A DNA stretch of 64,000 nt from Hyphomicrobiales bacterium (GCA_003169835.1 PNAI01000035.1:99367-163366); one strand, 5' to 3'; shown: positions 40,446 through 48,578, numbered from the stretch's first letter. Numbers and translations are program-made. The notes: generated by a model not told the origin, from the letters alone.

Positions 40446-41435
40446 CTACTCAGCTTTGTATTCGGCGCGCGGCAGCTTGGCGATGTCGATCAGGGCCTGC
40501 GCCGATTTGCGGTCTTCCTTCAGGAACGCGACGAAATCCTCAGGCGTGGTGGCGGCCGGCACGACGGCCTGCTTCTCCAAGAAAGCCATGAATTTCGGAT
40601 CGGTGAACAGTTTCACGAACGTGCCGTTGAGCTTGGCGACGATGTCCTTGGGCGTGCCTTTGGGTGCGGCCAGGCCCCACCAGCCCTGGCCGGGGAAATT
40701 GCCCCAGCCGACTTCTGCGAAAGTCGGCACATCGGGCAGCAGCGCGGAACGTTTCGCCGCCGAGACCGCGACGGCCTTGACCCGGCCGCCTTCGACCAAC
40801 CCCAGGAAATTTCCGACACCGAAACGCGTCAATTGCACTTCGTTGGCCGCGAGCGCCTGCGCCGCCGGCCCGCCGCCCTTGTAGGGGATGCCGACGATTT
40901 TCGTGCCCCACTGGTTGTTGAGCCATTTCAGAAAGAGATCCGGATAGGAGCCTTCGCCCAGCGTCGCGTAGTTGAGGGCGGTAGGATCGGCCAGCGCCTT
41001 GGCCTTGAGTTCAGGCACCGATTTCACGTTGAGCGCGTTGGAGACGAATACGCCTTCGATGAGGAAGAACAGCCGTGCGACCGGAACGAAGTCGGTGTCC
41101 GCGTCATAGGGCAGCTTGCTGAAGATGATCGGGTTGAACGACAGTGTAGAGTGATAAATGATGCAGACCGTGTAGCCGTCTGGTGCGGCCTGTGCGCACG
41201 ATTGTCCGCCGAGAATTCCGGCGGCGCCGCCGCGATTCTCGATCACCAGCGGCTGACCGAGCGTCGCCTGAAGTTCGCTCGCCGCCGCGCGCATGATCAC
41301 GTCGGTCACGCTGCCAGCGGCGATCGAGACGATCATGCGGATCGGCTTGTTCGGATAGGTTTGCGCGTTCGCTGTTGCGACGAATGCGGCGAGGCTGGCA
41401 GTAAGGCCGATAAAAATCTTTGCGAGCGTGCGCAT
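40446..41435 (-). CDS. TctC/Bug-family solute-binding receptor
   Basis: This 329-residue Bug-type periplasmic receptor starts at the ATG at 41435, with GGGAG nine bases upstream. A signal peptide (IFIGLTASLAAFVATANAQ) is followed by the family opening YPNKPIRMIVSIAAGSVTDV. Further hallmarks are LGQPLVIENRGGAAGILGG, PDGYTVCIIYHST, GIPYKGGGPAAQALAANEV and WGLAAPKGTPKDIVAKLN. No TctAB genes are adjacent. It is 30 bases downstream of the dienelactone hydrolase gene on the same strand, suggesting a two-gene unit for uptake and breakdown of an organic acid. Confidence 0.92.
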   Translation of the reverse strand: MRTLAKIFIGLTASLAAFVATANAQTYPNKPIRMIVSIAAGSVTDVIMRAAASELQATLGQPLVIENRGGAAGILGGQSCAQAAPDGYTVCIIYHSTLSFNPIIFSKLPYDADTDFVPVARLFFLIEGVFVSNALNVKSVPELKAKALADPTALNYATLGEGSYPDLFLKWLNNQWGTKIVGIPYKGGGPAAQALAANEVQLTRFGVGNFLGLVEGGRVKAVAVSAAKRSALLPDVPTFAEVGWGNFPGQGWWGLAAPKGTPKDIVAKLNGTFVKLFTDPKFMAFLEKQAVVPAATTPEDFVAFLKEDRKSAQALIDIAKLPRAEYKAE

Positions 41436-41465
41436 GGCGTCCTGTCTCCCTACGAATGATCTCAA

Positions 41466-42197
41466 TCACAGTTTCTTGTTGAACGAGTCCTGGATGAAGT
41501 CGTCGAGCATGCGAAAAGTCTGCTGCGCGGCGCCGGCATGATATTCGGCGACGCCGGCCATCATGGTTTCCTCCTCGGCGAAGGAATGCAGCCGGCCGCC
41601 GAAGTCGAGCATCTGCCAGTTGGCGCCGGAGGCGTCCAATTCGGCTTCGAGCACATCGCGTTGCGCCTTTGGCGCCACCGGGTCCTTGGAGCCGTGCAGC
41701 ACAAACACCGCGGCTTTGATGTCGCCCTTCTTGGCTGGCATGGTGGTGGCGAGATCGCCATGCAGGCAGATCACCGCGTTGATGTCGGCGCCGGTGCGCG
41801 CGAGTTCGAGCACGTTGCCGCCGCCGAAGCAGAAGCCGACCGCGGCCTTGCGCTTTGAATCGCCGATGCCGCGCTTGTCAGCCTCGGAAACTAGAGTGTT
41901 GAGCGCGGCGACGATGCGCTTTCGACCCTCGACGCGGTCGGAGCGCACGGCCATCATCCATTCCTGCGAGGTCGGCGGGCCCTCGCACGTTTTCCCTTCG
42001 CCATACATGCAGGCGACGAAGGCAACGTATTTGTCGCCGGCCATTTTGGCGGCACGCTTGATCGCGGGCTCGGTCACGCCGAGCCAATTAGGCGCTACCA
42101 GAAGGAGCGGGCGGGGTCCTTTGATCTTCTCGTTGTAGACCAGCGCGCCGTGACCCCTCACATTGCCGGCCTGATATTGAATTCGCTCGACTGCCAC
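41466..42197 (-). CDS. Dienelactone hydrolase family protein
   Basis: The 243-residue product is an alpha/beta hydrolase of the dienelactone hydrolase family. The nucleophile is the cysteine in VGFCFGGGNVLELA, the acid is in LHGSKDPVAP, and the histidine is in FGGRLHSFAEE. I chose the GTG at 42197, because GGAGG lies 5 bases upstream (42203-42207). A longer in-frame start would put the first residues inside the palindromic repeat at 42237-42285. It precedes a Bug receptor gene. Confidence 0.88.
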   Translation of the reverse strand: MAVERIQYQAGNVRGHGALVYNEKIKGPRPLLLVAPNWLGVTEPAIKRAAKMAGDKYVAFVACMYGEGKTCEGPPTSQEWMMAVRSDRVEGRKRIVAALNTLVSEADKRGIGDSKRKAAVGFCFGGGNVLELARTGADINAVICLHGDLATTMPAKKGDIKAAVFVLHGSKDPVAPKAQRDVLEAELDASGANWQMLDFGGRLHSFAEEETMMAGVAEYHAGAAQQTFRMLDDFIQDSFNKKL

Positions 42198-42236
42198 TTT
42201 TGCCTCCGATTTTGTTTCAAACCAAAATTCTTGTCC

Positions 42237-42285
42237 GAGCATGATCTTATCTGAAAACCGGTTCCCACTTTTCGGGATCATGCTC
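42237..42285. repeat. 49-base palindromic repeat, copy 2
   Basis: This copy has the same GAGCATGATC and GATCATGCTC ends as copy 1 (40371-40419). Its last base is the first position of the stop codon complement of the Vgb-like gene, so it sits exactly between two minus-strand genes. Confidence 0.85.
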
Positions 42286-43232
42286 TAACTTGGAATCACT
42301 TCGCCGATCAGACCGGCATCATATTGCGTGAAGAACAGCCGGCCGTCAGACGTCGCGGTGATGCAGCGCGCGCCGCTCGCCGGCGTCGTGATGTCGTATT
42401 CGCCGATCAATGTGCCGTCCGGCGCCATGCGGCCGATCTTGTTGGCGAAATTTTCGGTGAACCACAGATCGCCGTCGGTGCCAACGGTGACGCCGCGCAG
42501 CGATGCATTCGGCGTCGGGATAATAAATTCGCGGATATTTCCGTTGCGGTCGATGCGCGCAAGGGCGTTGGTGCTGGTTTCGACAAACCAGATGCTGCCA
42601 TCGGGATGCGTGACCATGGCGCGCGGCTGGCTGTCGTGACTGGGAATTTGAAATTCCGTCACATTGCCTTCGAGCGTGATGCGGCCCACGCGATTTCCGG
42701 CGGCTTCGGAGAACCACAGCGCGCCGTCGCGCACGGCAATGGAGAGCGGTTTAGAGCCGGGCGTGATGCCGGTCTTGAATTCCGTAATCTTGCCGTCCGG
42801 TGTGATGCGGCCGATCTGGCTCACTTCGGTTTCGGAGAACCACACGTTGCCGTCGGGGCCGAGGATCATGCCGTCGGGGCCGGCATTCGGGGTTGGCAGC
42901 TTGAATTCGGTGATGGCGCCGCGTGGTGTGAGGCGGCCGATCTGATGGGCGCCCTTTTCCGCGAACCACAGGTTTCCATCGGCGCCGAAGGTGCAGCCAA
43001 TCGGCATTGCGTTGCCGGTCGGGAGATCAAATTCGGTGAACGTGTAACTTTTCGTATCGAGCCGGCCGATTTTTGAAGCGCCGCTCTCGCAAAACCACAG
43101 GCATCCATCCGGGCCTTGCACGGCGATATAGGGCTTAGAGTCCTTAGCCGGAATCCGATGCTCGCGGATAGCGGGCGGCACAATCGCGCGTTGCAGCGGG
43201 CGAGCCGCGGGCTCTTGGGCAATTTCAGACAT
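42285..43232 (-). CDS. Vgb-like seven-bladed beta-propeller protein
   Basis: The 315-residue protein is built of repeats of about 42 residues with the pattern GPDGxLWFxExxxxxIGRxxxxG (for example GADGNLWFAEKGAHQIGR and GPDGNVWFSETEVSQIGR). This is the virginiamycin B lyase/SMP-30-like propeller family. True Vgb opens streptogramin rings; most chromosomal members have unknown substrates, so resistance should not be assumed. There is no signal peptide. It is upstream of the dienelactone hydrolase gene, separated by a palindromic repeat. Confidence 0.85.
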   Translation of the reverse strand: MSEIAQEPAARPLQRAIVPPAIREHRIPAKDSKPYIAVQGPDGCLWFCESGASKIGRLDTKSYTFTEFDLPTGNAMPIGCTFGADGNLWFAEKGAHQIGRLTPRGAITEFKLPTPNAGPDGMILGPDGNVWFSETEVSQIGRITPDGKITEFKTGITPGSKPLSIAVRDGALWFSEAAGNRVGRITLEGNVTEFQIPSHDSQPRAMVTHPDGSIWFVETSTNALARIDRNGNIREFIIPTPNASLRGVTVGTDGDLWFTENFANKIGRMAPDGTLIGEYDITTPASGARCITATSDGRLFFTQYDAGLIGEVIPS

Positions 43233-43295
43233 ATCGGATGCTATCGGCGGGCGTTGAAAACTGTCAATTGCGCGTTTTACGATTCCGCGCCGCTC

Positions 43296-43805
43296 TCAAG
43301 ATTTCGAAGGCATGGCGATGCTGCGGCCCGCCGCTTCCGGGCGCGGCAGCATGGCGTGCGCCTTTTTCATTTGTGTGAGGCGCCTGGCGACCTCGGGCGG
43401 GAAGGGGGCCGTCTTCTTTGCGGCCAAGTCAACATGCAGCGACATATTTTCCGAGGTGGCGGAGACCCAGCCTTCCTCGGCATGAAACAATTGTTCGAAG
43501 CAGTGCAGGCGCTTGTTGTCGAAATCCAGAAGCTGGAAGGTGACGCGCACGGGATCGCCGGCGCGCAGCTCGCGCAAGTAGCGGATGTGCACCTCGGCGG
43601 TGAAGAACGAGAGCTGGCGTTTCTTGACGTAATCGGCGCCGCAGCCGAGCAGCTCGAACACTTCATCAACGGCGCGATCGAACAGCACATTGTAATAGGC
43701 CATGTTGAGGTGGCCGTTGTAATCGTTCCATGCCGGTTCGACCCGCATCACCGAGGAGACGAAGGGCGCAAAAAACACCGGCTCGAGGTCGACGCGGTCG
43801 AGCAT
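43296..43805 (-). CDS. Hot-dog fold acyl-CoA thioesterase family protein
   Basis: The 169-residue protein belongs to the 4-hydroxybenzoyl-CoA thioesterase-like family. WNDYNGHLNMAYYNVLFDRA contains the conserved aspartate and GH-NMAYY active-site segment, followed by EVHIRYLRELRAGDPVRV and ENMSLHVDL. The pattern resembles thioesterases of carnitine/betaine catabolism, but the substrate is uncertain. The start at 43805 was chosen because the domain follows at once; an ATG at 43844 is also possible. Confidence 0.82.
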   Translation of the reverse strand: MLDRVDLEPVFFAPFVSSVMRVEPAWNDYNGHLNMAYYNVLFDRAVDEVFELLGCGADYVKKRQLSFFTAEVHIRYLRELRAGDPVRVTFQLLDFDNKRLHCFEQLFHAEEGWVSATSENMSLHVDLAAKKTAPFPPEVARRLTQMKKAHAMLPRPEAAGRSIAMPSKS

Positions 43806-43930
43806 GCAAGTGGCCTCACTTTGGGTTGGCAGCTTAAGCCGCAATGGCTGATAAATTCTTCACGAGTTGGTGAGCGGAAAATGAAAATCGGGTTAAATAT
43901 TTCGAGCAATCCGCATGGGCCGTGCGGTGT

Positions 43931-45136
43931 TCACTCACGCAGGAAATTGCTGATTTCATCGAGCAGGCGGCTCCAATCCGGATCGCCTTCCAGGACAAGG
44001 TGATTGCGTCCTTCGAGCGCCACGAAGCGCGCCCCTGGAATGCCGGCCGCGAGCCTGCGTCCCTCATCGAACGGCTGCACGGCGTCGTTGCGGCAATGGA
44101 GCACGAGCGTCGGTGTTTTCACCAGCGGCAGCAGTCCGGAGACGTCGATTTCATCTACCGTGCGGCGAAGGCGTATCGCGTTGTCCGGCGACGTGGTGAT
44201 GCGCTGAAGGTCGTTGAACCATTGCATCTGCTCGGCGGTGCCGCCAGGAATAAAAAGCGACGTGAACATTTGGCGGAACGCCGGGTTCTCCTGGCCCCAG
44301 CCCTGGCGCATGAGGGTGGCGACGGCATCGGCGCCTTCGATCTCCTGCTGCGAGCCGCGCTTGCGCCGCCCGCGCGCGAAGCCGCCGTAAAGCACGAGCT
44401 TGGTTACGCGCTCGGGATGCCTTGCGGCATAAGCGATCGAAACGGCGCAGCCTTGCGAAATTCCAAGCAGTGCAAACTTTTCCAGTCCGGCGGCATCGGT
44501 TACACTCTCGAGGTCCCGCATAAGCGCGTCAAAGGAGAGATCGTCAACGTTCCAATCGGAGAGGCCATTGCCGCGCGCGTCATAGCGGATCAACCGGCGC
44601 TCGCGGGCGAGCGCGTGCAGCAGATGACTCCAGATCGGGCTCTGCCAGTCATATTCAAGATGATTGAGCCAGTTGGCGGCCTTGACCAGCGGTGGACCTC
44701 GGCCTGCGAGCGCGTAAGCGATGCGAACGCCGTCGGACGGGGTGCAAAAGTGAATCTCATGCTGCGGATTGGCCGACGCTGCCGGTGGTGCCGGTTTGGC
44801 CGGAGCGGCAGGTTCGCCCGGCTTGGCCGACCCGGTTACTTCGCCGACAAACCGAAATCCCTTGCGGGCGATGGTGCGGAGGAGGCGCTGCTCCTCGCCG
44901 CTGTCGCCGACGGCTTTGCGGACGGCGTTGATGCGGCTGGTAAGCGTCGATTCCGACACGATCCTCCCGCCCCAGATGGCCGCGATGACGTCGTCCTTGC
45001 TCACCACGCGATCGCGGTTCTGGACGAGATAAACCAGCAGGTCGAAGACCTGCGGTTCGAGCGCGATCAGGACGGCGCCGCGCCGAAGCTCGCGCCGCTC
45101 AATATCAAGCTTATGATTTGAAAAGAGAAATTGCAC
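43931..45136 (-). CDS. Winged-helix DNA-binding domain fused to alpha/beta hydrolase
   Basis: Residues 1-100 form an OmpR/PhoB/CadC-type winged helix (LEPQVFDLLVYLVQNRDRVV, SRINAVRKAVGD, RTIARKGFRFVGEV). An alanine/proline linker follows, and residues from about 130 to 401 form an alpha/beta hydrolase with nucleophile Ser in LLGISQGCAVS, Asp in CRNDAVQPF and His in GRNHLVLEG. No membrane segment separates them. The start is a GTG at 45136. A soluble sensor-regulator in which the hydrolase domain binds or cleaves a ligand is a reasonable idea, unproven. It is divergent from small membrane-protein genes; its first codons were duplicated together with the shared promoter region. Confidence 0.88.
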   Translation of the reverse strand: MQFLFSNHKLDIERRELRRGAVLIALEPQVFDLLVYLVQNRDRVVSKDDVIAAIWGGRIVSESTLTSRINAVRKAVGDSGEEQRLLRTIARKGFRFVGEVTGSAKPGEPAAPAKPAPPAASANPQHEIHFCTPSDGVRIAYALAGRGPPLVKAANWLNHLEYDWQSPIWSHLLHALARERRLIRYDARGNGLSDWNVDDLSFDALMRDLESVTDAAGLEKFALLGISQGCAVSIAYAARHPERVTKLVLYGGFARGRRKRGSQQEIEGADAVATLMRQGWGQENPAFRQMFTSLFIPGGTAEQMQWFNDLQRITTSPDNAIRLRRTVDEIDVSGLLPLVKTPTLVLHCRNDAVQPFDEGRRLAAGIPGARFVALEGRNHLVLEGDPDWSRLLDEISNFLRE

Positions 45137-45169
45137 CGCCCGCCCCGCTCAACGGATCCAATAACTTCC

Positions 45170-45217
45170 TCAGGAATTACCAAGGATATCTCAAGGACAA
45201 AACAAGCTCAGGTCAAA
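45170..45217 (+). promoter_or_regulatory. 11-bp-period direct repeats, copy A
   Basis: TCAAG-like pentamers occur at 45180 (CCAAG), 45191 (TCAAG), 45202 (ACAAG) and 45213 (TCAAA), each 11 bases apart, with TCAGG at 45170. Direct repeats of 11-bp period are the typical operator layout for OmpR/PhoB-family winged helices. The region lies between the winged-helix fusion gene and the first small gene. Confidence 0.65.
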
Positions 45218-45295
45218 GATTTTTCTCGCCGGTGCAGGCATGAACCATTCACCCAAACCGCGATCTTCGCGCAACGGAATCGAATGGAGAAAGCC

Positions 45296-45553
45296 ATGAT
45301 CAAGAAAGTACTCATTTTCACCGCGCTTATTGCCGCAGCCACGATCGGTTTGCTCAATGCCAAACAGATGGAGCAGGAACCGATCGAAAAGAAGTCAGCC
45401 CTTGTGTTGCGGGCCCAAGAACTCGCCGAAACGAAGATCATCGACTACACCTTTGAATTTATTCCAAACCTCGACGAGCCGACCGCCGTCGTCGAAGCGC
45501 CGACGGAGATTGTCGATTACACGTTCGTGTTTTCGTCGCGCCAGCCACAGTAG
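45296..45553 (+). CDS. Small exported/membrane protein, 85 aa (first of three)
   Basis: I do not recognise this family. The ATG at 45296 has GGAGAAAG just upstream; an in-frame ATG at 45284 overlaps that site. The N-terminus is a signal peptide or membrane anchor (MIKKVLIFTALIAAATIGLL). The rest is acidic and contains a repeated motif, IIDYTFEF and IVDYTFVF, about 25 residues apart. It is divergent from the winged-helix fusion gene, with 11-bp direct repeats in between. Confidence 0.7.
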   Translation: MIKKVLIFTALIAAATIGLLNAKQMEQEPIEKKSALVLRAQELAETKIIDYTFEFIPNLDEPTAVVEAPTEIVDYTFVFSSRQPQ

Positions 45554-45594
45554 CACGCGCGGCGCGACGGTCGATGTGCCGGTCAATTCGTAAA

Positions 45595-45666
45595 CTCGAT
45601 CATCACGGCGCGCCGACGCTGTCGGCGTTAAATATCAAGTACATGATTTGACAAGCGAAACTGAAC
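45595..45666 (-). pseudogene. Relic of the 5' end of the winged-helix fusion gene
   Basis: Read on the minus strand from 45666, the sequence gives VQFRLSNHVLDI, then a stop, then RRQRRRAVMI. The intact gene starts VQFLFSNHKLDIERRELRRG. The start codon position is GTT and the glutamate codon is TAA, so this copy cannot be expressed. It shows that the divergent promoter region was duplicated together with the first codons of the regulator. Confidence 0.8.
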
Positions 45667-45692
45667 CATCGGCTCTTCCGAGCCGATGGTTC
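45663..45692. repeat. Perfect 13-bp inverted repeat in promoter copy B
   Basis: GAACCATCGGCTC (45663-45675) and its complement (45680-45692) enclose TTCC. No T-run follows, so it is not a standard terminator. The equivalent place in copy A lacks it. Confidence 0.8.
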
Positions 45693-45751
45693 AAGTCGGT
45701 TCTCAAGCAATAATCAAGCTCTTCTCAAGGACAAATCAAGCGCACGTCAAA
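45691..45751 (+). promoter_or_regulatory. 11-bp-period direct repeats, copy B
   Basis: TCAAG occurs at 45703, 45714, 45725 and 45736, and TCAAA at 45747, all exactly 11 bases apart; a further TCAAG is at 45691, 12 bases before the first. The array is more regular than copy A and precedes the second small gene. A winged-helix regulator could bind here in tandem. Confidence 0.7.
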
Positions 45752-45829
45752 TTCTTACTGCGCAAACGCAGGCATCCTCCGATCAACAATGCGACCCACG
45801 TGACGAAACCGAATGGAGAAAGCAAAGCC

Positions 45830-46075
45830 ATGCAGCCCTACGAGATCCGCCAGTTCTCCGACGGCACAATCGACTACAACGCCTATTACGCGCGGCCGAT
45901 ATCGTTGCTGACTCCCAACATGTACCGGTTCTGCCGGCAGGCCACCTCGCTCAAGACGGCGCTGATCGTGGTCACCACGGTCGGAGCGCTCATGTTTGCG
46001 GCGTCGGCTTCTACTCATCGCACCGTTTGCGAGAATTGCGCGCCCGCGAAAGTCAGCCTGCTGGTCTATCGATGA
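45830..46075 (+). CDS. Small membrane protein, 81 aa (second of three)
   Basis: The ATG at 45830 has GGAGAAAG about 7 bases upstream, as for the first small gene. The N-terminal half carries RQFSDGTIDYNAYYARP, and one membrane segment follows (LKTALIVVTTVGALMFAAS). The C-terminus has two cysteines in TVCENCAPAK. The motif SDGTIDYNAYYA resembles SDGSIDFDFYRA in the third small protein. Function unknown. The upstream region is a duplicate of that before the first gene. Confidence 0.7.
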   Translation: MQPYEIRQFSDGTIDYNAYYARPISLLTPNMYRFCRQATSLKTALIVVTTVGALMFAASASTHRTVCENCAPAKVSLLVYR

Positions 46076-46121
46076 CGCGCCATCAAAGTTCGGGCAACGC
46101 ATTCATCGATCGGAGGCTACC

Positions 46122-46322
46122 ATGACGCAGTTTTCCGAAACGCGCCGCCGCAGCGACGGATCGATCGATTTCGACTTCTATCGCGCGCAAGCCATGGCCG
46201 CGCGCGGTGAAATGCTGCGCAACGCCTTCAAGCTTAAGGCCGCGTTCGGCTTTGCGCTGATCACGCTCACCTTGGTCGTCTGTGTAACGATTGCCGGTTC
46301 TGCGCCGAAGTATTGGACATAA
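46122..46322 (+). CDS. Small membrane protein, 66 aa (third of three)
   Basis: The ATG at 46122 follows GGAGG by 5 bases. The product has the motif RRRSDGSIDFDFYRAQA shared with the second small protein, a helical basic part, and one C-terminal membrane segment (AFGFALITLTLVVCVTIAG). It lies 46 bases after the second gene and is probably co-transcribed. Function unknown. Confidence 0.7.
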   Translation: MTQFSETRRRSDGSIDFDFYRAQAMAARGEMLRNAFKLKAAFGFALITLTLVVCVTIAGSAPKYWT

Positions 46323-46410
46323 ACGGCGCATAGGCGCTTGCGACATCCGTGACTTCGGCCTGCGACGAAGTGGCGGGACAACATCCTTCGCTCGAAAAGA
46401 GGAGATCACC

Positions 46411-47145
46411 ATGGGCCGACTGATCGCATTTCTCTACGGGCTGGCATCCTATCTCGTGTTCTTTGTCACCTTCCTCTACGCCATCGGCTTTGTCAGCGGC
46501 CTCGTGGTGCCAAAGACCATCGATTCCGGAATGGCCGGTTCGATGGCCGAAGCACTCATTGTCAACTTGCTGCTGATGTCGCTGTTCGCCGTGCAACATA
46601 GCGTGATGGCGCGCAAGCAGTTCAAGCAATGGTGGACGCAGTACGTGCCGAAGTCGGTCGAGCGCAGTACCTATGTGCTGTTCGCGAGCCTGGCGCTCGT
46701 GCTGCTGTTCTGGCAGTGGCGGCCGATGCCGGCTGTGGTCTGGCAGGTCGATAATCCGCAAATCGCGGGCGCGATCATCGGTGTGTCATTTGTCGGCTGG
46801 CTGCTGGTGCTGACCAGCACGTTCCTGATTAACCACTTTGAGCTGTTCGGTCTGCATCAGGTGGTCAACAACCTTGCCGGGCGCGACATGGTGCAGCCGA
46901 CCTTCAAGACGCCTGTGCTCTATAAAATGGTGCGGCATCCGATCTATCTCGGCTTCATCATCGCGTTCTGGGTTGCGCCGGTGATGACCGTCGGGCACCT
47001 GCTGTTCGCGGCGGTGACCACGGCGTATATTTTCGTCGGTATCTTTCTGGAGGAGCGCGACCTGGTCGAGCTCTTCGGGGACGAATATAAGCGCTACCGC
47101 AATCGCGTTGCGATGGTGGTTCCGTTCTGGCGCAGGTCGTCTTAA
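46411..47145 (+). CDS. MddA-like methyltransferase (NnrU/ICMT-type membrane protein)
   Basis: The 244-residue polytopic protein has five or six membrane segments and the isoprenylcysteine-methyltransferase-like C-terminus YKMVRHPIYLGFIIAFWVAP and EERDLVELFGDEYKRYR. These match methanethiol S-methyltransferase MddA, which methylates methanethiol to dimethyl sulfide with SAM, and the wider NnrU family. The substrate is assigned by resemblance only. The ATG at 46411 has GAGGAG upstream. It is followed 21 bases later by an FAD oxidase gene. Confidence 0.78.
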   Translation: MGRLIAFLYGLASYLVFFVTFLYAIGFVSGLVVPKTIDSGMAGSMAEALIVNLLLMSLFAVQHSVMARKQFKQWWTQYVPKSVERSTYVLFASLALVLLFWQWRPMPAVVWQVDNPQIAGAIIGVSFVGWLLVLTSTFLINHFELFGLHQVVNNLAGRDMVQPTFKTPVLYKMVRHPIYLGFIIAFWVAPVMTVGHLLFAAVTTAYIFVGIFLEERDLVELFGDEYKRYRNRVAMVVPFWRRSS

Positions 47146-47165
47146 GCGCGTAACAGTTGGAATGA

Positions 47166-48578
47166 ATGGTAATGCAAACGCCAGCCGCCTCCGCCCGCCA
47201 CGATCCCGAGAGGGTTGTGGCGGTCGTGCATGCGCTGGCCGCGCGTTTCGGCAACCGGCTGGTCACCGCGCGCGCCGTGCGCGAGCAGCATGCCAACACC
47301 ACCACATGGATCGCGAACCAGCCGCCGGACGCGGTGGTGTTTCCGCAAGCGACCGATGACGTGCAGGAGATCGTGCGCATCTGCGCGGCGCATCGGGTGC
47401 CGGTGATCCCGTTCGGCGTCGGGACTTCGCTCGAAGGCCACGTGAACGCGCCGCTCGGCGGTGTGTCGATCGATTTTCGCGACATGAATCGCGTGCTAGC
47501 TGTCCACGCGGAAGATCTCGACTGCGTGGTCGAGCCGGGCATCACGCGTAAGGCGCTCAACGAACATTTACGTGATAGCGGGTTGTTTTTTCCGATCGAT
47601 CCGGGCGCGGATGCCACGCTCGGCGGAATGGCGGCGACGCGCGCGTCGGGCACCAACGCCGTGCGCTACGGCACGATGAAGGACAATGTGCTGGCTCTCG
47701 AAGTGGTGCTGGCGAACGGCGAACTGATGACCACGTCGCGGCGTGCCAAAAAAACCGCCGCCGGCTACGATCTCACGCGGCTGATGGTGGGGGCGGAAGG
47801 CACGCTCGGCGTCATCACGTCGCTGACGCTGAAATTGTCCGGAATCCCCGAGGCGATCGCGGCGGGCGTTTGTCCGTTTCCGTCGGTCGAAGCGTGCTGC
47901 AACGCTGCGATCCTGACCATTCAGTCCGGCATCCCGGTGGCGCGCATCGAATTGCTCGACGCGCTGCAGATCAAGGCGTCCAACGCCTATTCCAAGCTCA
48001 CATTGCCGGAAGTGCCAATGCTGTTTCTCGAATTCCATGGCAGCGACGCGTCGGTCGCCGAGCAGTCGAAGCGCTTTGGCGAAATCGCTGGCGAACTGGG
48101 CGGCGGCCCGTTCGATTGGGCGATCAAGGTGGAGGACCGCTCGCGTCTGTGGCAGGCACGGCATGACGCCTATTGGGCGGGGCGGTCTTTGCGGCCCGGC
48201 GCGCAGGCGATCCCCACCGACGTGTGCGTGCCGATCTCGCGGCTGGCCGAATGCGTCGCCGCGACGCAAGCCGATATTGCCGAAAACCATCTGGTGGCGC
48301 CGATCATCGGCCATGTAGGCGATGGCAATTTCCATCTCACGCTTTTGGTGGATCTGGCGGATGCCGATGAGACCAAACGCGCGCAGGCGCTGTGCGAGCG
48401 ATTGGTCGAGCGCGCCATCGCCATGGATGGGACCTGCACCGGCGAGCATGGCGTGGGCCAGGGCAAGATGAAATACCTCGCGGCCGAACTCGGGGAGCCA
48501 GCGCTTTTGGCCATGCGCGCGATCAAGCAGGCGCTCGATCCGCAGGGCATCATGAACCCCGGGAAGATTGTGGCCTAA
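47166..48578 (+). CDS. FAD-binding oxidase, D-lactate dehydrogenase (cytochrome) / GlcD family
   Basis: The 470-residue protein is a VAO/PCMH-type flavoprotein. The FAD-binding part has VPVIPFGVGTSLEGHVNAP, DPGADATLGGMAATRASGTN and MVGAEGTLGVITSLTLKLS. The C-terminal cap includes IGHVGDGNFHLTLL, GTCTGEHGVGQGKMKYL and DPQGIMNPGKI. These point to D-lactate or glycolate-type 2-hydroxyacid dehydrogenases that pass electrons to the respiratory chain. The start at 47166 has an in-frame ATG two codons later as an alternative. Confidence 0.92.
   Translation: MVMQTPAASARHDPERVVAVVHALAARFGNRLVTARAVREQHANTTTWIANQPPDAVVFPQATDDVQEIVRICAAHRVPVIPFGVGTSLEGHVNAPLGGVSIDFRDMNRVLAVHAEDLDCVVEPGITRKALNEHLRDSGLFFPIDPGADATLGGMAATRASGTNAVRYGTMKDNVLALEVVLANGELMTTSRRAKKTAAGYDLTRLMVGAEGTLGVITSLTLKLSGIPEAIAAGVCPFPSVEACCNAAILTIQSGIPVARIELLDALQIKASNAYSKLTLPEVPMLFLEFHGSDASVAEQSKRFGEIAGELGGGPFDWAIKVEDRSRLWQARHDAYWAGRSLRPGAQAIPTDVCVPISRLAECVAATQADIAENHLVAPIIGHVGDGNFHLTLLVDLADADETKRAQALCERLVERAIAMDGTCTGEHGVGQGKMKYLAAELGEPALLAMRAIKQALDPQGIMNPGKIVA

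Noticed and set aside
42198..42281. Longer start of the dienelactone hydrolase
   Set aside because: The first residues would be encoded by the palindromic repeat; GGAGG with a GTG at 42197 explains the start better.
42285..43232. Streptogramin resistance gene
   Set aside because: The propeller fold fits the Vgb family, but chromosomal members mostly lack proven lyase activity, so resistance is not claimed.
45663..45692. 13-bp hairpin as a terminator of the first small gene
   Set aside because: There is no T-run, and it sits in the promoter part of the duplicated module.
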